The notes under the pieces: generated by a model | Databases searched by the model: none | What the model was told of the DNA's origin: nothing | The model's input: the letters and a program-made list of their open reading frames with translations, nothing else | Made by a program: the position numbers and the translations under genes | From: an uncultured Muribaculaceae bacterium | GTDB taxonomy: Bacteria; Bacteroidota; Bacteroidia; Bacteroidales; Muribaculaceae | Direction: 5' to 3' | NCBI GenBank assembly: GCA_944321865.1 | Contig: CALUMZ010000101.1 | Span: 1 to 34,400 of the forward strand | Length of the DNA: 34,400 nucleotides | In this document: positions 16,883-24,194 of the stretch, in pieces | How positions within the stretch are numbered: position 1 is the stretch's first letter | Layout: every line of letters begins with the position of its first letter

Positions 16883-18334
16883 TTATTCAAAAGATCCCTG
16901 TTTCAGGAAATTTACTTCGTCTTGTGTTAAATAACGCCACTTGCCTCGTGCAAGATTCTTTTTTGTCAAACCTGCAAAATAAACCCTGTCGAGTTTGACT
17001 ACATGATAACCTAATGACTCAAAAATGCGACGTACAACACGATTCCTTCCGGAGTGTATTTCTATTCCGGCTTGCTTCTTGTCGGTTGGAGAAACATAGC
17101 TTATGGCATCGGCGTGGATTGGTCCATCGTCAAGTTCAACGCCATCTGCAATATGTTGCATGTCATCTTCGGATATAGGTTTGTCTGTCCAGACTTGGTA
17201 AATCTTCTTTTTTACATATTTCGGATGAGTCAGCTTTGAAGCAAGGTCGCCATCATTGGTGAGCAGTAATACACCTGTGGTGTTACGGTCAAGACGTCCA
17301 ACGGGATATACCCTTTCGGAACAAGCCCCTTTTATTAGGTCCATAACGGTAGTGCGCCCATTGGGGTCGTCGCTGGTGGTTACGCAATCTTTGGGTTTGT
17401 TTAGCAAAATGTAGCATTTGCTTTCAAGTGTGACGACTTTGTCGTTATACTCGACTACATCATTGCGTGTGATTTTGGTCCCAAGTTCGGTAACCGGTAC
17501 ACCGTTTACTTTAACTTCGCCTTTTTGTATCAACTCATCGGCTTCACGTCGAGAACAAACTCCGGCATTTGCCATGAATTTATTCAAGCGGATTGGTTCA
17601 TTCGGATCAACTTCGGGCAATTCATATTCGATTCGCTTCGGACGTGGGGTAAAACGCATTTGTTGTGGGCGACCACCTTGTTGGTTGTGGTTCCTGTGCG
17701 GTCCGGCGTTTTTATTGTATCCGCCACGTTGATTGCTGTTGTAACCACCGCGTTGGTTGTTGTAATTCCCACGTTGGTTGTTATAGCCACCTTGGTTGTT
17801 TCCGCGCTGTTGGTATCCGCCACGTTGATTGTAGCCGTTTCCTTGGTTGTTGTAGCCTCCTCCTTGGTTGTTTCCGCGTTGGTTGTTATATCCGCCACGT
17901 TGGTTGTTGTAGCCTCCACCTTGGTTGTTGCGTTGTTGATATCCACCGCGCTGCTGGTTGTAACCGCCTCGTTGGTTGTTATATCCGCCACGTTGGTTGT
18001 TATATCCACCGCGTTGATTGTAGCCACCTCTTGGCTGATACCCATTTTCCCCTTGGTCTTGTTGGTTGTCGTTGTTCTCGTAATTGTTGTAACGGTTGTT
18101 GTAGTTCCCTCGTTGTTGATATCCACCACGTTGATTATAACCACGTTGGTCTCCATAATCTCCGCGTTGGTTGCCATAGTTTTGTGAGTAATCACCAGAT
18201 TGAGAAGTTCCTTCGCTACGATTTTCGTTATTGTACTCAATTTTTTCGTAGCGGCTTTCGTTGTTATCGGCGGCATCCCCTTTGCTTTCGCCGATTCGTG
18301 GTCTCCTTGCTTTTTTTTCTACGTTCTCTTCCAT
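16883..18334 (-). CDS. RluB/RsuA-family 23S/16S rRNA pseudouridine synthase with RGG-rich N-terminal extension
   Basis: 483 residues. The C-terminal half is an RsuA/RluB-type pseudouridine synthase: S4 RNA-binding domain from about 248 (IRLNKFMANAGVCSRREADELI), then the catalytic domain with Asp349 in YPVGRLDRNTTGVLLLTNDGDLA, and late motifs GRNRVVRRIFESLGY and LDRVYFAGL. It isomerises a specific uridine in ribosomal RNA; RluB-like 23S modification is most likely but the target site is not readable. The N-terminal 245 residues are disordered: a charged start, then residues 51-222 made of GGYNNQRGG-type repeats rich in Gly, Asn, Gln, Arg and Tyr. This makes the protein nearly twice the usual family length. 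It has a strong promoter and is cotranscribed with asnS. Confidence 0.9.
   Translation of the reverse strand: MEENVEKKARRPRIGESKGDAADNNESRYEKIEYNNENRSEGTSQSGDYSQNYGNQRGDYGDQRGYNQRGGYQQRGNYNNRYNNYENNDNQQDQGENGYQPRGGYNQRGGYNNQRGGYNNQRGGYNQQRGGYQQRNNQGGGYNNQRGGYNNQRGNNQGGGYNNQGNGYNQRGGYQQRGNNQGGYNNQRGNYNNQRGGYNSNQRGGYNKNAGPHRNHNQQGGRPQQMRFTPRPKRIEYELPEVDPNEPIRLNKFMANAGVCSRREADELIQKGEVKVNGVPVTELGTKITRNDVVEYNDKVVTLESKCYILLNKPKDCVTTSDDPNGRTTVMDLIKGACSERVYPVGRLDRNTTGVLLLTNDGDLASKLTHPKYVKKKIYQVWTDKPISEDDMQHIADGVELDDGPIHADAISYVSPTDKKQAGIEIHSGRNRVVRRIFESLGYHVVKLDRVYFAGLTKKNLARGKWRYLTQDEVNFLKQGSFE
17669..18184 (-). repeat. Imperfect tandem repeats coding for RGG/GGYNNQ motifs
   Basis: Degenerate repeat units of about 12-24 bases, read on the plus strand as variants of CCACGTTGGTTGTTATAT, code for GGYNNQRGG, GGYQQRG and NNQGGGYNNQ variants in residues 51-222 of the pseudouridine synthase. 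The units stay in frame and vary at wobble positions, so selection on protein composition is likely. The same composition keeps three other frames open over more than 600 bases; these are not taken as genes. Confidence 0.85.
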
Positions 18335-18422
18335 AAGTTTTTTAATTCTAATATTGGCCTCTCGGCTAATTGTTTATCAATAAGGTTTTTATCGTTTTTA
18401 TAAATTATGTTTTTATATTGTG

Positions 18423-18453
18423 CAAAGATACTTAAAAGCCTGAATAAAACAAA
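18423..18453 (-). promoter_or_regulatory. Promoter for the rluB-like gene and asnS
   Basis: On the minus strand TTTG (18450-18453), a 19-base spacer and TATCTTTG (18423-18430) match the Bacteroidota consensus exactly. The leader to the ATG at 18334 is about 80 bases and AT-rich. Confidence 0.85.
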
Positions 18454-18465
18454 CTTACAAGTGTG

Positions 18466-18493
18466 AAAAAATATCTAAACATCGAGATGTTTA
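18466..18493 (-). terminator. Intrinsic terminator of purB overlapping its stop codon
   Basis: TAAACAT/ATGTTTA (18487-18493 with 18476-18482), loop of four, forms the stem on the minus strand, and the purB TAA is its first three bases. After GATA come T residues (18466-18471). It stands about 13 bases before the -33 box of the next minus-strand promoter. Confidence 0.75.
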
Positions 18494-19834
18494 ATATCCG
18501 GTGTAGTTATGCGGAGTTAATTTTTTCAATTCATTCTTAACTGCGTCAGAAACATTAAGAGTGTCAATAAAGTTAGCTATGCTTTCTGAATTAACTTTTT
18601 CGTTTGTACGAGTTAAAGCTTTCAATGTTTCATAAGGTTTTTCGTAACCTTCGCGCCGCAATATAGTTTGGATTGCTTCGGCAACGACACTCCACATATT
18701 GTCAAGGTCGTCATTGATTGCTTCTTCATTAAGAATCAGTTTATTCAGCCCCTTTATGGTGCTGCTTATTGCAATGACTGTGTGTCCGAGTGGGACACCG
18801 ATATTTCGTAATACTGTCGAGTCGGTTAAGTCACGTTGCAAGCGGGATACCGGCAGTTTAGTCGCCAAATGTGAAAAAATAGCATTGGCAATACCTAAAT
18901 TTCCTTCGGAATTTTCAAAATCGATGGGGTTAACCTTATGAGGCATGGCAGAAGAACCTACTTCTCCTGCTTTGATTTTTTGTTTAAAGTAATTTAGAGA
19001 TATGTATTGCCATATATCTCTGTCGAGATCTAAAATTATAGTATTTATTCGTCTCAATGCATCAAACAGTGCCGCGAGGTTATCATAATTGGAGATTTGA
19101 GTTGTCCATTGCTCCCGTTTAATCCCGAGGCTTTCTTGTAAAAAAGAATTGGCAAATGCCCGCCAATCATATTCAGGATATGCTGTAAGGTGAGCATTAA
19201 AGTTTCCTGTAGCCCCGCCAAATTTGCCTGATATGGGAATGTTTGCCAAAATTTGCAACTGTTCACGCAAGCGATATGTAAATACATGTATTTCTTTCCC
19301 TAATCGTGTGGGTGATGCCGGTTGCCCGTGAGTACGAGCCAACATGGGGACTTCGTTCCATTCTGAGGCATAGCGTTCCAATATCGACAGCATGTCGTCC
19401 ATTAGAGGCATATACACATTATGTAAAGCATCTTTGATAGACATTGGGATGGAAGTATTGTTGATGTCTTGAGATGTTAATCCAAAATGGATAAACTCTT
19501 TATATTGGTGTAATCCCATGTCGTCGAATTTTTCTTTTAAAAAGTATTCAACGGCCTTTACATCATGATTTGTAACACTTTCTATCTCTTTTATATGTTG
19601 AGCATTCTCAATAGAGAAGTTTTCATATATTTTACGCAGATCTTCAAATTTATTGTTGTCGACAGAGGATAATTGGGGTAATGGAATTTTACATAATGCT
19701 ATGAAATATTCCACTTCAACTTTAACCCTATATCGGATTAATGCAAACTCGGAAAAATAGAGGTCTAATTGTTCGGCTTTGGCTCTATATCTCCCGTCTA
19801 TCGGGGATATTGCAGTGAGGGAAGAAAGGTTCAT
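18491..19834 (-). CDS. purB: Adenylosuccinate lyase
   Basis: 447 residues, fumarase/aspartase superfamily. PurB splits fumarate from SAICAR and from adenylosuccinate, so it acts both in de novo purine synthesis and in AMP formation. Visible motifs: SPIDGRYRAKAEQLDLYFSEFALIRYRVKVEVEY at the N terminus, the TSQDINNTS loop near residue 120, THGQPASPTRLGK with the active-site His169, and the signature GSSAMPHKVNPIDFENSEGN with the flexible catalytic Ser (about 294-295). The form with PIDGRY start resembles the E. coli type. It has its own promoter and its own terminator, so it is probably monocistronic, between gdhA and the pseudouridine synthase gene. Confidence 0.97.
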   Translation of the reverse strand: MNLSSLTAISPIDGRYRAKAEQLDLYFSEFALIRYRVKVEVEYFIALCKIPLPQLSSVDNNKFEDLRKIYENFSIENAQHIKEIESVTNHDVKAVEYFLKEKFDDMGLHQYKEFIHFGLTSQDINNTSIPMSIKDALHNVYMPLMDDMLSILERYASEWNEVPMLARTHGQPASPTRLGKEIHVFTYRLREQLQILANIPISGKFGGATGNFNAHLTAYPEYDWRAFANSFLQESLGIKREQWTTQISNYDNLAALFDALRRINTIILDLDRDIWQYISLNYFKQKIKAGEVGSSAMPHKVNPIDFENSEGNLGIANAIFSHLATKLPVSRLQRDLTDSTVLRNIGVPLGHTVIAISSTIKGLNKLILNEEAINDDLDNMWSVVAEAIQTILRREGYEKPYETLKALTRTNEKVNSESIANFIDTLNVSDAVKNELKKLTPHNYTGY

Positions 19835-19918
19835 AAAAATCAGTAATAAAGTTGTATAGATTCTTCTAAAAATATAAGTCTCAAATCATGGAATCATAAT
19901 TTCTTAAGATTCCGAGTG

Positions 19919-19926
19919 CAAAGATA
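19919..19926 (-). promoter_or_regulatory. Promoter -7 box for purB
   Basis: TATCTTTG on the minus strand, about 85 bases before the purB ATG. I see no clear TTTG at the -33 distance; the upstream region is AT-rich. The predicted leader can form a small GGAATC/GATTCC hairpin. Confidence 0.65.
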
Positions 19927-19974
19927 CAAATAAAAAACGACAGGTGTGTATATAATGTATGTGAGGTAGTCGGT

Positions 19975-20010
19975 AAAAAAATACGTTGAGATCGCAAAGA
20001 TCTCAACGTA
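19975..20010 (-). terminator. Intrinsic terminator of gdhA
   Basis: A perfect 12-bp stem (19982-19993 with 19999-20010) with a 5-base loop is followed on the minus strand by seven T (19975-19981). It lies about 100 bases after the gdhA stop. Confidence 0.9.
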
Positions 20011-20024
20011 TCGATGATGTGTTC

Positions 20025-20050
20025 ATTTAACCCAGAACGGCCATTAGGTT
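20025..20050. repeat. Copy 1 of a 26-base dispersed intergenic element
   Basis: This stretch starts ATTTAACCCA and ends CATTAGGTT. It matches 26469-26494 at 23 of 26 positions, all three differences being transitions. It lies between the gdhA stop and the gdhA terminator. Its function is unknown. Confidence 0.6.
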
Positions 20051-20108
20051 GCAAATATTTGTTATGAATATGCTTTTTATACCGATTGGGGGGAACGAAA
20101 CCAATTTG

Positions 20109-21446
20109 TTAGATGACACCTTGCCCCAACATAGCATGGGCGACTTTCATGAATCCGGCAATATTGGCACCTTTCATGTAATTAATGTAGCCGTCTTTTT
20201 CTTTGCCATATTTAACACATTGCTCATGGATATTGTTCATGATTTCGTGTAAGCGATCATCAACTTCTTTTTCCGACCACGATAAATGTGTTGCATTTTG
20301 GCTCATTTCAAGCCCTGATGTGGCTACGCCTCCGGCATTTACTGCCTTGCCGGGTCCGTATGGTATCTTGTTGGCAATGAATGTGTCTATTGCTTCGGGG
20401 GTACATCCCATGTTAGACACTTCCCCGACGCAAAGTACTTTGTTCTTTACTAAATTTTCGGCATCTTCCTTGTCGACTTCGTTTTGGGTCGCACACGGCA
20501 TTGCAATATCCACTTTTACTTCCCATGGCCTGCGGCCGGGATAGAATGTTGCTTCGGGATATTTTTGTGCATAAGGAGCAACGATGTCATCGCCGGAAGC
20601 CCGCAATTCAAGCATATAGTCTATTTTTTCACCGGATATTCCCGTCGGATCGTATACATATCCGTCGGGCCCAGAAATTGTAACGACCTTTGCTCCAAGT
20701 TGTGTTGCCTTTAGTGCAGCCCCCCATGCTACATTTCCAAAGCCAGATATTGCCACGGTTTTTCCTGCAAAATCTTGCCCCATTGAGCGAAGCATGTTAC
20801 GAACGAAATAGCATGCTCCAAATCCTGTGGCTTCAGGGCGTATTTTTGATCCTCCAAAATCCAACCCTTTCCCGGTGAAAGTTCCGGTGTGTTCTTGTGC
20901 CAATTTTTTATACATGCCATACATGTATCCGACTTCTCGCCCTCCAACACCGATATCGCCGGCCGGCACGTCTCTGTCGGGGCCGAGGTTTCTCCATAAT
21001 TCCAAAATGAAAGCTTGGCAGAAACGCATTATTTCGGCATCACTTTTCCCTCGCGGGCTAAAATCAGAGCCACCTTTGGCTCCACCCATTGGCAATGTTG
21101 TCAAAGCATTTTTGAATGTCTGTTCAAATCCAAGGAATTTCAGAATTGAAAGATTTACCGAGGCGTGGAAACGGATTCCGCCTTTATACGGGCCAATGGC
21201 ATTGTTGAATTGAACACGGTAGCCCAAGTTGGTCTGTACTTCTCCTCGGTCGTCGGTCCATGTTACTCGAAAAACAAAAATCCTGTCAGGCTCGACCATT
21301 CGTTCGATTATTTTGGCTTTTTCAAATTCAGGGTGTTCGTTGTAAATTTCTTCAACTGATAGTAACACCTCTTTTACGGCCTGTAGATACTCTTTTTCAC
21401 CGGGGTGTTTGGCTTCGAGGCCGGCTATAATTTCATTGACTTTCAT
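20109..21446 (-). CDS. gdhA: Glutamate dehydrogenase, NADP-type hexameric
   Basis: 445 residues, the usual length of the hexameric NADP-dependent enzyme (about 445-450). It interconverts 2-oxoglutarate plus ammonia and glutamate, and is a main ammonia assimilation route in Bacteroidales. Seen: NNAIGPYKGGIRFHASVNLSILKFLGFEQTFKNAL, then the active-site motif PMGGAKGGSDFSPRGKS with catalytic Lys124, DVPAGDIGVGGREVGYMYG, and the nucleotide-binding segment AISGFGNVAWGAALKATQLGAKVVTISG. NADP preference is inferred from family type, not from a decisive residue. It has its own promoter with a hairpin at the very start of the transcript, and its own terminator, so it is probably monocistronic. Confidence 0.96.
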   Translation of the reverse strand: MKVNEIIAGLEAKHPGEKEYLQAVKEVLLSVEEIYNEHPEFEKAKIIERMVEPDRIFVFRVTWTDDRGEVQTNLGYRVQFNNAIGPYKGGIRFHASVNLSILKFLGFEQTFKNALTTLPMGGAKGGSDFSPRGKSDAEIMRFCQAFILELWRNLGPDRDVPAGDIGVGGREVGYMYGMYKKLAQEHTGTFTGKGLDFGGSKIRPEATGFGACYFVRNMLRSMGQDFAGKTVAISGFGNVAWGAALKATQLGAKVVTISGPDGYVYDPTGISGEKIDYMLELRASGDDIVAPYAQKYPEATFYPGRRPWEVKVDIAMPCATQNEVDKEDAENLVKNKVLCVGEVSNMGCTPEAIDTFIANKIPYGPGKAVNAGGVATSGLEMSQNATHLSWSEKEVDDRLHEIMNNIHEQCVKYGKEKDGYINYMKGANIAGFMKVAHAMLGQGVI

Positions 21447-21480
21447 AAAGTGTTGTTTTTATGTGTATTAAAAGGTATTT

Positions 21481-21511
21481 ATGCGCAGAAGCCATATAGG
21501 CGACTGCGCAT
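21481..21511 (-). other. 5'-end stem-loop of the gdhA leader
   Basis: ATGCGCAG (minus, 21504-21511) pairs with CTGCGCAT (21481-21488), with an inner GCC/GGC stem around TATAT. The stem begins about 3 bases after the -7 box, so the mRNA would start with it. A role in mRNA stability is an inference. Confidence 0.6.
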
Positions 21512-21513
21512 TA

Positions 21514-21521
21514 CAAATATA
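21514..21521 (-). promoter_or_regulatory. Promoter -7 box for gdhA
   Basis: TATATTTG on the minus strand matches the Bacteroidota -7 consensus, about 68 bases before the ATG. No TTTG or TTG is seen at the -33 position, which is instead a long A/T tract. Confidence 0.65.
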
Positions 21522-21621
21522 AGTTTTTTCTTTGTGTATAAAAAATTATAATCAATAAAAATCACGCTAAAACACGGGATTTTTTTATAACACGTTTATG
21601 TGTTTTTCCCCATGTCACTTA

Positions 21622-22224
21622 TTATTTTAACTCACCTTTGCCCTCTCTTACAATTTCGGGGATTTCACCGGTACAGTCGACAATTGTGGAGGGCGTTATA
21701 TCTCCACGACCGGCATCGATTAATAAGCTGGCTACATTGGCATATTGTTCGGCAATAAGCTCGGGTTCGCAACCATAATCAATGTCCTCGAATTTGACAG
21801 ATGTTGTCATTATAGGATTACCAAGGCGATGTACTAGGCATGACGATACGTTATTATCGGGGATTCGTATACCTACGGTTTTCCTTCTTTTAAAAGCTTT
21901 CGGCAACTTTGACAACGCAGGCAAGATAAATGTAAACGGACCGGGTAAATTGTTCTTTAATAAGGCAAATGCCTTATTGTCTATTCTTGCATATTCTGCC
22001 ACTTGGCTTATACTTTCACATATAATGGAGAGATTCGTTTTATCCGAACGGATTCCCTTGATTTTACATATCTGTTCTATTGCATTGTTGTTCAGGGCAT
22101 CACAGCCCAAAGCATATATCGAGTCGGTAGGATATATTATTATTTCCCCTTCGCGAAGCGCATCCACAGCCATATCTATATACCGGTCATCGGGATTGGA
22201 TGCTATAACTTTTAATAGTTTCAT
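21622..22224 (-). CDS. YciO/Sua5/YrdC-family protein (threonylcarbamoyl-AMP synthase-like)
   Basis: 200 residues from the chosen ATG (MKLLKVIAS). The reading frame is open upstream to 22293, but that start would overlap the preceding gene by 67 bases, and the extra residues look unlike the family. YrdC-fold features are IIYPTDSIYALGCDA (equivalent of YPTDTVYGL), ICKIKGIRSDKTNLSIIC, LPGPFTFILPA, and KTVGIRIPDN with PIMTTSV. The family makes threonylcarbamoyl-AMP for tRNA t6A37 modification; the short form here resembles YciO, whose true role is less sure. It starts two bases after the B3/B4 gene stop, so the two are very likely cotranscribed and coupled. Confidence 0.85.
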   Translation of the reverse strand: MKLLKVIASNPDDRYIDMAVDALREGEIIIYPTDSIYALGCDALNNNAIEQICKIKGIRSDKTNLSIICESISQVAEYARIDNKAFALLKNNLPGPFTFILPALSKLPKAFKRRKTVGIRIPDNNVSSCLVHRLGNPIMTTSVKFEDIDYGCEPELIAEQYANVASLLIDAGRGDITPSTIVDCTGEIPEIVREGKGELK

Positions 22225-22226
22225 AT

Positions 22227-22895
22227 TTAGTCGATTATGGTGGTTTCGATGTTTTTTGCCATACAATACTCTTGTAGCATTTCGCAACACCACTTCATGG
22301 TATCGGGTAAGGGCATTTCGGGAGCAAACGCATTAATATTAATATGTACTTTGGTTGTGCTTAAGTCTATCTTTGTGCGTTCTTCATCGCTTGTAGGCGT
22401 AGCGATACCGCCTCGAAGGTCTCGATAAACAGGGAGGCCCTCAATATTTAACATGCCTCTGCCAATCCCTTCAAAATGTTCGCCATGGCGCCCTATGCCT
22501 AAGGTTAAAGAATCGCCTTCGATTTTATTTGCATCAAGTCCGCTTACAGGATAACCGCTTATTATCGATAATAGATTTATTAAATCGACCAAAGCATTTA
22601 TTCTATGCAGCTGCAAGCCTTTCACAGCTCTGCGGCATAACGCCTCACTCGCTACGCGATAGCGATTGGGGTCTTTGCCATTGTGCCGGTAAAGGGTCCG
22701 TGTCGCCGCTATTGCCGGGCGCTTGTTGATTTCAAGTAAAGAATATTGTCGCTTAATCTCTGAGCAAGCATCAGATATTTTATTCCATAGCCCTTCGGGG
22801 GTAGCAATATTTGTTACATCGGCTCTTATAACACCGATTTTTATGCCGGGGCATACATCGGTAATCGTATTTTCTATTTTAATAATAGGTAGCAT
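22227..22895 (-). CDS. Stand-alone B3/B4 (PheRS beta editing-like) domain protein
   Basis: 222 residues. The sequence matches the B3/B4 domain type known from the beta subunit of phenylalanyl-tRNA synthetase, where it hydrolyses mischarged Tyr-tRNA-Phe. Characteristic parts: RPAIAATRTLYRHNGKDPNRYRVASEALCRRAVKG, INALVDLINLLSIISGYPVSGLDANKI, and RGGIATPTSDEERTKIDLSTTKVHININ. No synthetase core or anticodon domain is present, so it would act alone, perhaps as a trans-editing deacylase (inference). The amino acid and tRNA are not known. It has its own -7 box upstream and is followed two bases later by the YciO/Sua5-like gene, which supports a tRNA-related role. Confidence 0.8.
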   Translation of the reverse strand: MLPIIKIENTITDVCPGIKIGVIRADVTNIATPEGLWNKISDACSEIKRQYSLLEINKRPAIAATRTLYRHNGKDPNRYRVASEALCRRAVKGLQLHRINALVDLINLLSIISGYPVSGLDANKIEGDSLTLGIGRHGEHFEGIGRGMLNIEGLPVYRDLRGGIATPTSDEERTKIDLSTTKVHININAFAPEMPLPDTMKWCCEMLQEYCMAKNIETTIID

Positions 22896-22923
22896 TTGTT
22901 TTTTAATACCTTTTTAGTTGTTG

Positions 22924-22956
22924 CAAAAGTAGTAAATTATTAATTTTACGGCACAA
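22924..22956 (-). promoter_or_regulatory. Promoter for the B3/B4-YciO pair
   Basis: TACTTTTG on the minus strand (22924-22931) matches TAnnTTTG; TTG at 22954-22956 is 22 bases upstream, slightly longer than usual. The leader would be about 25 bases. Confidence 0.6.
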
Positions 22957-22991
22957 TTCCATATAAAGAAAAGTATATACTAATATAGCGA

Positions 22992-23675
22992 ATGAGGATA
23001 GGTGTAATAGTGGCCATGGATAAAGAGTTGTCTTTGCTCTTGCCGATGATAGAGGGTCACGAAGTAAAAGAAATTTTAGGTTTTTATTTTCATGTAGGAA
23101 ACATAGGACGGCATCAGGTCATTCTGATGGAATGCGGCATAGGCAAAGTAAATGCCGCTATTTCAACTATGACTATGCTAAATAATTATGATCTTGATTT
23201 AATTATAAGTACAGGAGTTGCCGGTGGGACAGATAAAAGTATAAACGTTATGGATGTCGTGGTTGCAGATACCATAGCTTATCATGATGTGTGGTGTGGC
23301 CCCGGGACTGTATGCGGACAAGCCTCGGGAATGCCAAAATATTTCACATCGGACAAGCGGTTAACTCAGATGTTGCCGGAATCGGAATTTATAAGACACG
23401 GGCTACTATGTTCAGGAGATAAATTCATAGATAATATTCAAAGCGTCGAAGATATAAAGAAAGTTTTCAATGAAGCTTTGGCCGTAGATATGGAATCGGC
23501 ATCGATTGCTCATGTGTGCTATAAATTAGGAGTTCCGATATTCTGCATGCGCGTAATCAGTGATTCTCCCGGAGCCGGCCACAATAATAGCAAGCAATAT
23601 GAAGATTTTTGGAAAGAGGCGCCGGAAAAAACTTTTGAAATTGTGAAACAATTATTAGATAGCATTGAAATTTGA
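22992..23675 (+). CDS. mtn: 5'-methylthioadenosine/S-adenosylhomocysteine nucleosidase
   Basis: 227 residues, the usual MTAN (Pfs) size. It removes adenine from S-adenosylhomocysteine to give S-ribosylhomocysteine, and from methylthioadenosine. Seen: [16 protein letters not shown] with catalytic Glu12, [24 protein letters not shown], the [12 protein letters not shown] nucleoside-binding motif, and RVISDSPG with the catalytic Asp. The gene ends in TGATG shared with luxS, and the two form the complete SAH recycling route. I find no consensus promoter in the 96-base divergent gap on this strand, so the start of this transcript is unclear. Confidence 0.95.
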   Translation: MRIGVIVAMDKELSLLLPMIEGHEVKEILGFYFHVGNIGRHQVILMECGIGKVNAAISTMTMLNNYDLDLIISTGVAGGTDKSINVMDVVVADTIAYHDVWCGPGTVCGQASGMPKYFTSDKRLTQMLPESEFIRHGLLCSGDKFIDNIQSVEDIKKVFNEALAVDMESASIAHVCYKLGVPIFCMRVISDSPGAGHNNSKQYEDFWKEAPEKTFEIVKQLLDSIEI

Positions 23676-24157
23676 TGGAAAAAATCGAGAGTTTTAAGGT
23701 AGACCACACAAGGCTGTTACGTGGAATTTATGTGTCACGTAAAGATTATTTGGAAAAAGGGGATGTCGTGACGACTTTCGATATTAGGATGAAAGAGCCT
23801 AATCGTGAGCCGGCAATAGGGCAGGCCGCAATTCATACTATTGAGCACTTGGGCGCCACGTTTTTACGCAATCACAGCACGTGGCACGACAAAATAATTT
23901 ATTTCGGCCCCATGGGGTGTTGCACGGGATTTTATTTACTGTTGGCAGGAGATTTGTCTCCCAAAGATATATTGCCACTTGTGAGCGAGATGTTTAACTT
24001 TATTGCCACATATAATGGAGAAATTCCCGGGGCATCTGCTCATGATTGTGGCAATTATATGTTGAACAATCTGCCAATGGCAAATTGGGAAGCACGCAAA
24101 TATACTAAAGAAGTTTTGGAAAGTATATCGGACGAAAATATGAATTATCCGAAATGA
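23675..24157 (+). CDS. luxS: S-ribosylhomocysteine lyase (AI-2 synthase)
   Basis: 160 residues from the ATG, matching the usual LuxS length. An in-frame TTG three bases upstream is a less likely start. LuxS splits S-ribosylhomocysteine into homocysteine and DPD, the precursor of autoinducer 2. The metal-binding HTIEH (His54 and His58) and Cys125 in SAHDCGNY are all present, as are the catalytic Cys83 in GCCTGFYL and Glu57. The enzyme therefore looks intact. The start overlaps the mtn stop by one base, so translation is probably coupled. Whether AI-2 serves signalling here cannot be told; detoxification of SAH is enough to explain the pair. Confidence 0.96.
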   Translation: MEKIESFKVDHTRLLRGIYVSRKDYLEKGDVVTTFDIRMKEPNREPAIGQAAIHTIEHLGATFLRNHSTWHDKIIYFGPMGCCTGFYLLLAGDLSPKDILPLVSEMFNFIATYNGEIPGASAHDCGNYMLNNLPMANWEARKYTKEVLESISDENMNYPK

Positions 24158-24194
24158 AAATGGTAATTAAACATTATGCGTAATAAAATCAATT

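Noticed and set aside
17669..18184. Periodic repeats that could suggest a CRISPR array
   Set aside because: Units are degenerate, in frame, of varying length and without unique spacers; no cas genes are near.
17525..18336. Long open frames on both strands (220, 223 and 230 residues) opposite or offset to the RGG repeat region
   Set aside because: They come from the low-complexity repeat composition; the translations are Val/Ser/Cys- or Thr-rich with no domain, while the S4/PSI frame continues through the region.
22225..22293. Longer N terminus for the YciO/Sua5-like protein
   Set aside because: It would overlap the B3/B4 coding region by 67 bases and adds a basic segment unlike the family; the ATG at 22224 fits family starts.
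23672..23674. TTG start for luxS
   Set aside because: The next codon is ATG, and the product from it has the standard LuxS length and residue numbering.
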